A stretch of 13,362 nucleotides of DNA from positions 1-13,362 of the forward strand of contig JAGZXV010000165.1 in assembly GCA_018378255.1 (NCBI GenBank), written 5' to 3'. Each line of letters starts with the position of its first letter. Position 1 is the first letter of the stretch. Below are positions 1-5,757 of this stretch, in pieces. Below the pieces are notes generated by a model. It was not told where the DNA came from. It did not search any database and saw nothing but the letters and a program-made list of their open reading frames with translations. Made by a program: the position numbers and the translations under genes. Source of the DNA: Clostridiaceae bacterium (lineage in GTDB: Bacteria > Bacillota > Clostridia > Lachnospirales > Lachnospiraceae).

Positions 1-235
1 CCTCCCGCAAACCAGGAGCCCCGTCCAGCGAGAAGCCACACCACCCCCGCCCGGTCCGATGCCCCGCTCCCGATCCCTGGATTCACGGCTGTGTATTGTC
101 ATGAGTAAATGAAAATAAAAACTTGGAGAAGGAAAGTAGAAAAAGCAAAGAAGTGTTTGAGGAAGATAATATTTGGTATTTCGTGCAGGTTATGAGATGG
201 AGATTTAATGTAAATGGCTTGGGGATTAACAGTAA

Positions 236-269
236 AACGTCAAGGCATTTTCGAAAATGCCTTGACGTT
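236..269. repeat. Perfect 34-bp palindrome (17-bp arms)
   Basis: The sequence reads identically on both strands: outer AACGTCAAGG, centre TTTTCGAAAA, outer CCTTGACGTT. A further GACGTT direct repeat lies at 271-276. The right arm contains the TTGACG used as -35 of the promoter at 262-291, so it may be an operator. As RNA it would fold into a strong hairpin, but no uninterrupted T-run follows, so it would be only a weak intrinsic terminator. Confidence 0.8.
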
Positions 270-291
270 CGACGTTAAATTTTCTTATAAT
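262..291 (+). promoter_or_regulatory. Sigma-A-like promoter overlapping palindrome
   Basis: TTGACG (262-267), 18-bp spacer, perfect TATAAT (286-291). The predicted start is near 298. The next plus-strand gene is far away, so the product would be a short RNA running into the hairpin at 332-415, or antisense RNA to the lipoprotein gene. The -35 lies inside the palindrome's right arm. Box quality is good; function is inferred. Confidence 0.5.
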
Positions 292-331
292 TTACAAAAT
301 TGTTTTTAATTCCTTGCTCCAGAGAAAACCA

Positions 332-415
332 GCAGGAAAGCAGGATGAGGGGGCGGAGATGGGGCCGGTTCCAAACATCCAGCCCCATCTCCGCCCCCTC
401 ATCCTGCTTTTCTGC
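332..415. terminator. Very long GC-rich hairpin, possible bidirectional terminator
   Basis: Bases 340-365 and 382-407 form a perfect 26-bp stem with a 16-base loop (366-381). The stem extends to 332/415 with a single G-T pair, about 34 bp in all. It sits 25 bp beyond the stop of the minus-strand lipoprotein gene. T-rich tracts follow the stem in both directions (TTTTCTGCG on plus; TTTCCTGCTGGTTTTC on minus), so it could terminate transcription from both sides. The stem is far longer and more GC-rich than a usual intrinsic terminator; a dispersed palindromic repeat is the alternative. Confidence 0.6.
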
Positions 416-439
416 GTAACTTTCTCACCTAAATCTCAA

Positions 440-946
440 TTATTCCGTCGTAATACTGGTAATCCCCAATTCCCCATTGATTTCATTAATAAAAAACGTC
501 TGGCTGCCACCCAGTGCGGCTCCTGCGCCGAAGATTTCCAGGGATGAGGGGTCCGCGTCTGAGATGGATTTTAGCAGTTCATCGGAAAAGAATTGGCCGG
601 CATCCAGCTTTAAGAATGCATCTTTGTCCTCTATTTCTTCTCCATTTAGGAAAAGCGGGTAATCACAGAGCTCAGCCAGAGCGTTGAGATCCTTTTTGGA
701 AACAAGATCCTGTATGCGTTCTGCGAATTTCTGCAGTTCGGAAGCGTCCATATTCTCGTTGTGGGATTCGGATTCCTCTGTTGGTGAGGCAGTACTTTCT
801 TTTTGAGCCTCTGTTTCGGATGAGGAAGCCAAAGTCACTGCGGCAGCGGTGGCAGTCGTGTCCACGGCTTTTTTCTCGGCACAACCGGAAACCAGAACTG
901 AGAGTGTGAATGCCACAGCGGTGAGTAATACAATTTGTTTTTTCAT
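440..946 (-). CDS. Small secreted lipoprotein, function unknown
   Basis: A 168-residue predicted lipoprotein. The N-terminus is MKKQ followed by a hydrophobic stretch and a lipobox LVSGC with the lipidated Cys near residue 22, so the mature protein should sit on the outer face of the cytoplasmic membrane. A Ser/Thr/Glu-rich linker (about residues 30-65) leads to a C-terminal domain of about 100 residues that I do not recognise. The start at 946 is preferred to an upstream TTG at 1012: it has a good GGAGG (957-961), begins a proper signal peptide, and lies downstream of a clear ECF-type promoter, whereas the TTG falls inside the promoter's -35. The gene lies downstream of the carboxypeptidase on the same strand and is followed by the large hairpin. 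The promoter suggests an envelope-stress role; the biochemical function is unknown. Confidence 0.85.
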   Translation of the reverse strand: MKKQIVLLTAVAFTLSVLVSGCAEKKAVDTTATAAAVTLASSSETEAQKESTASPTEESESHNENMDASELQKFAERIQDLVSKKDLNALAELCDYPLFLNGEEIEDKDAFLKLDAGQFFSDELLKSISDADPSSLEIFGAGAALGGSQTFFINEINGELGITSITTE

Positions 947-956
947 AAATAAAAAT

Positions 957-961
957 CCTCC
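957..961 (-). promoter_or_regulatory. Ribosome binding site deciding lipoprotein start
   Basis: GGAGG on the minus strand, 10 bases ahead of the ATG at 946. It supports the MKKQ start that begins a signal peptide with a lipobox, rather than the TTG at 1012. Confidence 0.75.
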
Positions 962-980
962 AGTCTTATGTTTTACAACC

Positions 981-1011
981 ATTAGACGCGACCGGAGGAT
1001 AAAAAGTTTCA
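981..1011 (-). promoter_or_regulatory. ECF sigma factor-type promoter
   Basis: On the minus strand: TGAAAC (1011-1006), 17-bp spacer beginning with a T-run, then CGTCTAAT (988-981). The AAC -35 core and CGTC -10 core are the known signature of ECF sigma factors of the SigW/SigX/RpoE type. The predicted start near 976 leaves a ~30-base leader carrying the GGAGG of the lipoprotein gene. No ECF sigma gene is in the window. Confidence 0.75.
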
Positions 1012-1087
1012 AAGTTTATTAAATTTTATTTTGGAACAGCATAGGCGCATCTTCCATATCTGTTAATCATTGAAAAATAATTCCGTT

Positions 1088-2446
1088 TTACTGTATCCAG
1101 ACTCCCCGTTCGTCCAAATGGTATCCGTCGGGGGTTACCGTATTTTTCATCATAACACCATCGGCTCCCAGATAAAACCACAAATCACCATCCTTCTGCC
1201 AATAGTTTGCTGCCATCGCGCCGCTGGGCTTGAAATAGTACCAGGCGCCGTTGTTGTACTGCCGCCATCCGGTGGCCATATACTGGTTGGTATCAAACCA
1301 GTATGTAACATGTTCAAGAGTCAGCCATTCGTTAGCGGCTTTGCTGCCGTCCTCTTTGATATAATACCATCCCGTATTATCCTTTTGCCATCCGGAATTA
1401 AGGGCAGGTTTGCCTGCTTGGGACTGTTGGTCTGGTGCTGTGGGAGACTGCGGTGTGGTGATGGTCTGCCCCGGGCCGTTGGAAGTTATGGTGACGGATG
1501 TACCGGATTGATCAGCGCCTGGCTGGTTTATGCCCGGCTGTCCTGCGCCTGGCTGGTTTGTCCCGGGCTGTCCTGCGCCCGGCTGGTTTGCAGAGCCGGA
1601 TTTCACTTTGGCAAAACCATAGTCTAAAAGAGCCTTCGTATCCGCATAATGGGTGGATTTGCTCTTCATAATGACCACAATCAGGCGGACGCCGTTTTGT
1701 TCCACACAAGTGACTAGAGTATTGCCTGCTAGAGAGGTATAGCCGGTTTTTCCGCCGACGATTCCGGGATAATATCTGGAATCGCTTTCATAAACCATCT
1801 TATGTCCCATGGAAATCGTGCGTTCCCCGGCCAGTTTCGTGGCAGGAAACTTATAAGTCGTGGTTGTGGTGATCTGGCAGAGCGTAGGATTTTTAAATGC
1901 TTCCCTGGCGATCAGTGCCATATCATATGGCGTGGTGTAGTGATTGGTATTATTAAGACCGTGTGGATTGGCGAAATTGGTATTAGTACATCCAAGGGCT
2001 TTTGCCCTGCTGTTCATCATATCGGCGAAGTTTTTGTTGCTTCCTGCAATGTGCTCGGCCAGGCCGTTTCCGATCTCATTGGCTGACTTTAAGAGCAGGC
2101 CGTAGAGGCAGTCTTTCACGGAAAGCTTGTCCCCTTCGGTGATTTTTAAGGAGACGCTGCCTGCTTCCATATTGGTAGTCGCTGTGGAAGAAAATGTTAC
2201 CGTATCGGTCAGGCTGCAGTTCTCAAGGGTGAGCAGAGCGGTCATCAGCTTCGTGATGCTGGCTGGGTAAAATCTGGTATTGCCGTTTTTTTCAAATAAT
2301 ACTTCCCCTGTGCCTGCATTCAAAAGGACTGCTCCTTCTGCGGCGACCACGGGTTCTGTGACTGCAGGTTCGTCCGCATGGACGACAGTACTGCAGATCA
2401 ATGTTAAACTCATACATATAATAAGAAAAGACTTCCATTTTTTCAT
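1088..2446 (-). CDS. D-alanyl-D-alanine carboxypeptidase (S11) with wall-binding repeats
   Basis: A 452-residue secreted penicillin-binding protein of the PBP5/DacA-DacF family (peptidase S11), which removes the terminal D-Ala from peptidoglycan pentapeptides and so limits cross-linking. A signal peptide (residues 1-24, cleavage after VHA) is followed by the catalytic domain with SITK (nucleophile S63, K66), SAN (121-123) and KTG (233-235). Residues 287-316 are three 10-residue NQPGAGQPGT-like repeats, then a Ser/Thr/Pro/Gln linker to about 348. The C-terminus (about 351-452) is rich in GW, WYY and WFY motifs typical of choline-binding/cell-wall-binding repeats, replacing the usual amphipathic membrane anchor. 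AGGAGA (2460-2455) is 8 bases before the ATG, and an extended -10 promoter lies just upstream. Confidence 0.95.
   Translation of the reverse strand: MKKWKSFLIICMSLTLICSTVVHADEPAVTEPVVAAEGAVLLNAGTGEVLFEKNGNTRFYPASITKLMTALLTLENCSLTDTVTFSSTATTNMEAGSVSLKITEGDKLSVKDCLYGLLLKSANEIGNGLAEHIAGSNKNFADMMNSRAKALGCTNTNFANPHGLNNTNHYTTPYDMALIAREAFKNPTLCQITTTTTYKFPATKLAGERTISMGHKMVYESDSRYYPGIVGGKTGYTSLAGNTLVTCVEQNGVRLIVVIMKSKSTHYADTKALLDYGFAKVKSGSANQPGAGQPGTNQPGAGQPGINQPGADQSGTSVTITSNGPGQTITTPQSPTAPDQQSQAGKPALNSGWQKDNTGWYYIKEDGSKAANEWLTLEHVTYWFDTNQYMATGWRQYNNGAWYYFKPSGAMAANYWQKDGDLWFYLGADGVMMKNTVTPDGYHLDERGVWIQ
1499..1588 (-). repeat. Three tandem 30-bp coding repeats in carboxypeptidase linker
   Basis: Three in-frame 30-bp units encode NQPGAGQPGT-like decapeptides (residues 287-316) with small variations (T/I at the end, D and S in the last unit). 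They form a flexible spacer between the catalytic and wall-binding parts. Tandem units of this kind often change in copy number by slippage or recombination. Confidence 0.85.
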
Positions 2447-2488
2447 TGGCTCAATCTCCTGATTTTCCGAAATTCATATCCGTTTTTT

Positions 2489-2497
2489 ATTATATCA
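2489..2497 (-). promoter_or_regulatory. Extended -10 promoter of the carboxypeptidase gene
   Basis: The minus strand reads TGATATAAT (2497-2489): a perfect TATAAT with the TGn extension. The -35 position (GACCAA, 2517-2512) is weak, as tolerated with an extended -10. The start near 2482 gives a leader of ~35 bases before the AGGAGA and ATG at 2446. The carboxypeptidase can therefore be expressed independently of the XRE gene that ends at 2520. Confidence 0.55.
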
Positions 2498-2519
2498 TGA
2501 GATTACGAGGTTTGGTCAT

Positions 2520-2804
2520 TCATTTCTTTACAGATTTCTTACATTCATTTTTGGGTGATTCGGAATCTTCATTTGGCAGAAGAGATTGCCCAGTGTCCGT
2601 CTGGGGATCCGGGCGGTATTCCATAACTTCACCTACGGAGCAGTTCAGTATTCCGCATAAGACCTCAACCGTATGTGTTGATATGTACTTGTTCTTTTTC
2701 AGCCGTCCAATCTGACCGGCGCTGATACCATAGTATCGGATCAGCCGGTATTGAGTGATGCGTTTGATCTTCATTGTTGTCCATAAGTTATCGTAAGTGA
2801 TCAT
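2520..2804 (-). CDS. Small XRE/Cro-type HTH regulator
   Basis: A 94-residue DNA-binding protein. Residues 1-63 are a single Cro/C1-type helix-turn-helix of the short type common in Clostridia: ITYDNLW, then TQYRLIRYYGISAGQIGRLKK as helices 2-3, then STHTVEVLCGILNCSVGEVM. The tail (about 65-94) is polar, charged and probably disordered. I chose the start at 2804 because a strong GGAGG (2814-2810) lies 5 bases ahead and homologous short HTH proteins begin with MITYD-like sequence; an in-frame ATG at 2816 with AGGAA (2830-2826) is the alternative. It has no ligand domain, so its signal is unknown. It may autoregulate through the dyad at 3073-3096, which is inference from position only. Confidence 0.85.
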   Translation of the reverse strand: MITYDNLWTTMKIKRITQYRLIRYYGISAGQIGRLKKNKYISTHTVEVLCGILNCSVGEVMEYRPDPQTDTGQSLLPNEDSESPKNECKKSVKK

Positions 2805-2871
2805 GATGTCCTCCATTTTGAAACATTCCTGTGTGAAAGGAATGACCGGTGCCAATATATTAAGTTTTAAT

Positions 2872-2976
2872 TCACTGCCAGAGTGTGTTGGAAGATATAA
2901 TTACATCATCTGTAAGTCCGTGCCGCAGCAGATCAGGCCGCAGTTTAAGCAGTGCGGCTTTTAGCGCGTTGTTCAT
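2872..2976 (-). CDS. Putative 34-residue small protein
   Basis: A short minus-strand ORF of 34 codons plus TGA. AGGAGA (2992-2987) precedes the ATG by 10 bases. It begins MNNALKAALLKLRPDLL and ends SNTLWQ; the first half would form a basic amphipathic helix. It ends 67 bases before the XRE gene on the same strand, so the two could share a transcript. I do not recognise the family. The ribosome binding site and protein-like composition argue for a real gene, but at this length chance is possible. Confidence 0.45.
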   Translation of the reverse strand: MNNALKAALLKLRPDLLRHGLTDDVIISSNTLWQ

Positions 2977-3072
2977 TGGGGATGAATCTCCTGTAAAATA
3001 TGATACCTAGATGATAGAAATCAATTTTCGGAAGTGCTCTATGTTCATTAAAGCGACATTACCCAGAAATGT

Positions 3073-3096
3073 ATATTATCCATAAATGGATAATAT
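3073..3096. promoter_or_regulatory. 24-bp dyad, operator-like
   Basis: Perfect inverted repeat with 11-bp arms, ATATTATCCAT and ATGGATAATAT, around a 2-base centre. It lies in the divergent region between the minus-strand small ORF/XRE genes and the plus-strand DUF6062 gene. No T-run follows on either side, so a protein-binding site is more likely than a terminator. The XRE regulator is the obvious local candidate to bind it (inference). Confidence 0.5.
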
Positions 3097-3153
3097 TGGT
3101 AATTACAGAAAAATGGGGCGAAATACCGTTTGATTATTTGGAATAAGTTATAC

Positions 3154-3183
3154 TTGACGTGGGCTTCGGTTAACGGGTATGAT
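3154..3183 (+). promoter_or_regulatory. Sigma-A promoter of the DUF6062 gene
   Basis: TTGACG (3154-3159), 18-bp spacer, TATGAT (3178-3183). The predicted start near 3190 gives a ~30-base leader containing GGGAGA (3205-3210) before the ATG at 3219. Confidence 0.65.
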
Positions 3184-3218
3184 GGGAAATATGAGCAAGA
3201 AGTTGGGAGATAAGCGGA

Positions 3219-3974
3219 ATGAAAGAGAAATTATATACAATTGAATTAATGGATGCTGTGAAGTCAGGAGATGAATGCCCGTTCTGTTATCTGGAACGGA
3301 AGCTGGAACAGGAGGCCATCGAATTTGTGCTGGGCTCCTCTTATATGGAAAGCGATATCCGGGATTTGACGGACAAGCAGGGATTCTGCAGAAAGCACAC
3401 GAAGATTATGTTTGATTACGGCAATTCCCTGGGAAATGCATGGATTTTAAAGAGCAGGATGGAGTATCTGAGAAAGTATCTGAAAAAGGAGATGGATGGG
3501 TTTGCGCCTTCAAAACCTTCCTTTTTTTCAAAGATGAAGAAAAGTGAGAATCCAGGCAATGGGATTACATCCTGGATCAGGGGGCAGGAAGACCACTGCT
3601 ATGTGTGCGGACGGGTAAATGAAACATACCGGCGCATGCTGGATACCTTTGTTTATCTGGCAAAAAAGGATGAGGAATTTTTAGATCTGATCAGACAGTC
3701 AAAGGGATTCTGCATTCATCATTTTGCCGATTTGATTGAAGTTTGTGAAGATGGGCTGGGAGAAAAGGAGAAGGAACGGTGGTATCCTGTGCTTTTCGAA
3801 CTGACAGAAAAGAATCTGGACCGGGTTCAGGGCGATATTGACTGGTTTATTGAGAAATTTGATTACAGGAACCAGGATGCGGACTGGAAGGATTCCAAGG
3901 ATGCGGTTCAGAGAACCATGCAGAAAATCGTGGGAGGATATCCGGCGGATCCTGTATTTAAAAATCAAAAGTAA
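3219..3974 (+). CDS. DUF6062 family protein with paired Cys/His motifs
   Basis: A 251-residue soluble protein matching the DUF6062 pattern as I recall it from Clostridia: MKEKLYTI start, ECPFCYLERKLE block, GFCRKH block. No signal peptide or membrane segment is visible. Paired motifs occur in two similar halves: C20-C23 then C57/H60, and C127-C130 then C165/H167-H168. The layout (CxxC followed by GFCxxH) is repeated, suggesting internal duplication and metal binding, though no function is established to my knowledge. GGGAGA is 8 bases before the ATG and a good promoter precedes it. The next gene is rubrerythrin, with its own promoter-like sequence, so shared transcription is not required. Family assignment is from memory of the motif pattern. 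Confidence 0.8.
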   Translation: MKEKLYTIELMDAVKSGDECPFCYLERKLEQEAIEFVLGSSYMESDIRDLTDKQGFCRKHTKIMFDYGNSLGNAWILKSRMEYLRKYLKKEMDGFAPSKPSFFSKMKKSENPGNGITSWIRGQEDHCYVCGRVNETYRRMLDTFVYLAKKDEEFLDLIRQSKGFCIHHFADLIEVCEDGLGEKEKERWYPVLFELTEKNLDRVQGDIDWFIEKFDYRNQDADWKDSKDAVQRTMQKIVGGYPADPVFKNQK

Positions 3975-4029
3975 GTGAAGAAAGGCCTTTATTTTCGTTA
4001 ATTATTCTGATGCGGGAAAAAGGAAAAAC

Positions 4030-4038
4030 TGGTATAAT
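4030..4038 (+). promoter_or_regulatory. Extended -10 promoter of rubrerythrin
   Basis: TGGTATAAT (4030-4038), a perfect -10 with TGn extension; no good -35 is seen near 4010-4015. The start near 4045 would leave a ~50-base leader holding the Fur/PerR-like site and AGGAGG. Confidence 0.5.
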
Positions 4039-4069
4039 TTTCAACATGCCGGGGATAGTATATAGAAAA

Positions 4070-4084
4070 TCATAATCATTAACA
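4070..4084 (+). promoter_or_regulatory. Candidate PerR/Fur box before rubrerythrin
   Basis: TCATAATCATTAACA matches the Fur-family 7-1-7 pattern TGATAATNATTATCA at all but two of its fixed positions. It lies about 25 bases after the predicted transcription start and touches the AGGAGG (4084-4089). PerR control of rubrerythrin is established in some clostridia; the site here is a pattern match only, in AT-rich sequence. Confidence 0.45.
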
Positions 4085-4096
4085 GGAGGATTTTCT

Positions 4097-4690
4097 ATGG
4101 CAGATTTGAGAAACAGCGAGACAGTTAAGAACTTAATGAGGGCATTTGCAGGCGAAAGCCAGGCGAGAAACCGCTATACCTTTGCGGCTTCGGCGGCAAA
4201 AAAGGAAGGGCTGCCGGTCATTGAAGCGGTGTTCCAGTTTACGGCGGGACAGGAAAAAGAACATGCGGAGGTCTATTATAATTATCTGAAGGAACTGACC
4301 GGGGAGACCATTCATATCGATGGAGGATATCCGGTGGATTTATTCGATAAGACAGTGGACTTGTTAAAGGCCGCAAGGCATAACGAATATGAAGAATATG
4401 ACCCTGTGTACCGGTCTTTCGGCGATATTGCGAAGGATGAGGGATTTTCCCAGATAGCGAACACCTTTTACATGATCGCTGAGATAGAGAAAACTCATGG
4501 CGACCGGTTTAATCTGTTTGCGGACCTGATGGAAAAGAACCAGCTTTTTGTATCGGATATTTCAACCGGCTGGATGTGTTTAAACTGCGGTTATGTATAT
4601 CAGGGAACGAAAGCGCCGGCCGTATGCCCGGTGTGCAGGCATGAACAGGGCTATTTTATCCGCCTGGAACTTGCGCCTTATGCAAAATAA
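4097..4690 (+). CDS. rbr: Rubrerythrin
   Basis: A 197-residue cytoplasmic non-haem iron protein that reduces hydrogen peroxide to water, using electrons from NADH-linked rubredoxin-type partners, in the oxidative defence of anaerobes. The N-terminal ferritin-like domain (about 1-150) carries diiron-ligand motifs: E20 in FAGESQARNRY, E53/H56 in QEKEH, the E97-E100 region, and E131/H134 in EKTH. The C-terminal rubredoxin domain has C161-x2-C164 and C177-x2-C180 for a single iron. Length and domain order are those of classical rubrerythrin. AGGAGG (4084-4089) is 7 bases before the ATG. It probably protects the oxygen-labile glycyl radical enzymes encoded nearby, though it is not in their operon. 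Confidence 0.97.
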   Translation: MADLRNSETVKNLMRAFAGESQARNRYTFAASAAKKEGLPVIEAVFQFTAGQEKEHAEVYYNYLKELTGETIHIDGGYPVDLFDKTVDLLKAARHNEYEEYDPVYRSFGDIAKDEGFSQIANTFYMIAEIEKTHGDRFNLFADLMEKNQLFVSDISTGWMCLNCGYVYQGTKAPAVCPVCRHEQGYFIRLELAPYAK

Positions 4691-4717
4691 ACGGTAATCA
4701 AATATTCTCGGGAACCT

Positions 4718-4743
4718 GTTTTCCGGCGTTCACGCCGGGAAAC
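4718..4743 (+). terminator. Hairpin downstream of rubrerythrin, weak terminator
   Basis: CCGGCG (4723-4728) pairs with CGCCGG (4733-4738) around a TTCA loop; flanking TTTT and GAAA extend it with a bulged G. No T-run follows, so it is at best an imperfect terminator or an RNA-stabilising stem between rubrerythrin and the metallophosphoesterase gene. Confidence 0.3.
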
Positions 4744-4777
4744 GGAACCTGATTCTAAGAAAGGAAAAGGAGACAGC

Positions 4778-5641
4778 TTGGGCATTATAATCGCAGGCAT
4801 AGTATGTGCTGTCGGCGGCGCGGCGTTTTTGATGCGGTCCGCCTATGAACGGAAACATTTTGTAACGGAAGAATTTACCATTCATTCAGATAAAATTACA
4901 TCCGACAAAACCTTTGTATTCCTTTCGGATTTACATAGCAATGCATTTGGAAAAGGGAATGAAGATCTGATCAGGGAGATTGGGAAGATACGGCCGGATG
5001 GGATTTTGGTCGGCGGGGATATGATGGTGTGCAAAGGAAAGCGGGAGGTGGAGACAGCCCTTCAGCTGATCTGCACACTGGCCAGCCGGTATCCGGTTTA
5101 CTGCGGCAACGGCAACCATGAGTGCAGGATGAACCGGGAGAGGGAAGTCTACGGAAACCAGTATGATGAATATAAGAGCAGGCTTGTGAAAGCAGGAGTT
5201 CATTATCTGGAGGATGAAACCGCTCTTGTGGGAGATGATATTGCGGTGAGCGCTGTGGATATCGGAGAGGAATTTTATAAGAAATTCTTTGTCAGGAAGA
5301 TGAAAACACAGTATCTGACAAAACGCCTGGGCCGGGCGTCCAAAGACAGGTTTCAGATTCTTTTAGCCCATTCGCCGCTGTATCATAAGACTTACTGTGC
5401 GTGGGGGGCAGACCTTTCCCTGGCCGGACATTTTCACGGGGGAACCATACGGGTCCCTGTACTTGGCGGAGTTATGACGCCTCAGTACCAGTTTTTCCTG
5501 CCCTGCTGCGCAGGCTTTTTTGAAAGGGACGGCCGTTATATGATTGTAAGCCGCGGACTGGGAACCCATTCCATTAATATTAGAATTAATAATAAACCAC
5601 AAGTGGTAGTGGTTAAACTTTCTAATAAATCCACATTTTGA
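4778..5641 (+). CDS. Membrane-anchored metallophosphoesterase
   Basis: A 287-residue calcineurin-like phosphoesterase of the YkuE/YaeI kind. An N-terminal hydrophobic segment (residues 2-19) acts as membrane anchor, followed by RSAYER. The dinuclear-metal motifs appear in order: SDLHSN (D51, H53), GGDMM (D81), GNGNHE (N113, H114), AHSP (H198) and GHFHGG (H218, H220). The substrate is not evident; relatives act on phosphodiesters or on lipid pyrophosphates such as UDP-diacylglucosamine. The start is a TTG, chosen because AAGGAG (4767-4772) lies 5 bases ahead and the anchor begins immediately. The stop TGA at 5639 lies just before the scpA promoter region. Confidence 0.92.
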   Translation: MGIIIAGIVCAVGGAAFLMRSAYERKHFVTEEFTIHSDKITSDKTFVFLSDLHSNAFGKGNEDLIREIGKIRPDGILVGGDMMVCKGKREVETALQLICTLASRYPVYCGNGNHECRMNREREVYGNQYDEYKSRLVKAGVHYLEDETALVGDDIAVSAVDIGEEFYKKFFVRKMKTQYLTKRLGRASKDRFQILLAHSPLYHKTYCAWGADLSLAGHFHGGTIRVPVLGGVMTPQYQFFLPCCAGFFERDGRYMIVSRGLGTHSINIRINNKPQVVVVKLSNKSTF

Positions 5642-5652
5642 TGGGAATGATA

Positions 5653-5681
5653 TTTACAGAAAAGGGAAACTCTGCTATACT
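5653..5681 (+). promoter_or_regulatory. Sigma-A promoter of scpAB
   Basis: TTTACA (5653-5658), 17-bp spacer, TATACT (5676-5681) with a TGc extension. The predicted start near 5688 lies ~87 bases upstream of the scpA ATG, with a terminator-like hairpin in between. Confidence 0.65.
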
Positions 5682-5723
5682 TGCTTTATGCGAAATGACT
5701 GAAAATGACATACCAGATTAGAC

Positions 5724-5757
5724 CGACGGTGCCGGAAGATGACACCGTCGATTTTTT
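5724..5757 (+). terminator. Intrinsic terminator/attenuator in the scpA leader
   Basis: CGACGGTG (5724-5731) pairs perfectly with CACCGTCG (5743-5750), loop of 11, followed at once by ATTTTTT (5751-5757): a textbook intrinsic terminator. It ends only 17 bases before the scpA start, and after the promoter at 5653-5681. It may terminate the upstream metallophosphoesterase transcript, but scpAB transcripts from that promoter must also read through it, so it may attenuate scpAB. Confidence 0.7.

Larger units (their letters stand above)
1..331. other. Non-coding or unassigned left edge
   Basis: No gene can be supported here. The first ~90 bases are markedly GC-rich and C-rich on the plus strand, unlike the AT-rich stretch that follows. 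All three plus frames stay open from the edge until stops near 100-115, and one minus frame is open from an ATG at 102 to the edge but lacks a ribosome binding site. This could be the tail of a plus-strand gene ending near 108 or simply GC-rich spacer; I cannot tell. Bases 110-235 are AT-rich with nothing recognisable. Bases 236-291 hold the palindrome and promoter listed separately. Confidence 0.4.

Noticed and set aside
314..547. Plus-strand ORF of 77 codons across the long hairpin
   Set aside because: It runs through both arms of the hairpin and antisense to the lipoprotein gene, has no ribosome binding site, and its sequence is explained by these.
947..1012. TTG-started N-terminal extension of the lipoprotein
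   Set aside because: The extension overlaps the ECF promoter and precedes the signal peptide; the ATG at 946 has its own GGAGG.
1070..1627. Plus-strand 185-codon ORF with Trp/Leu/Val/Cys-rich repeats
   Set aside because: It is antisense to the carboxypeptidase gene; the apparent repeats are the complement of its linker and wall-binding coding sequence.
2995..3024. Minus-strand TTGATT-18-TATTTT promoter before the small ORF
   Set aside because: Its transcription start would fall within the AGGAGA, leaving no usable ribosome binding site; the boxes are also weak.
3980..3999. AAAGGCCTTT followed by ATTTTC after the DUF6062 gene as a terminator
   Set aside because: The palindrome has no room for a loop and would leave only a stem of about 3 bp, too weak to call.
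5641..5721. 26-codon ORF overlapping the metallophosphoesterase stop (TGATG)
   Set aside because: No ribosome binding site beyond coupling, and it is fully occupied by the scpA promoter; more likely chance.
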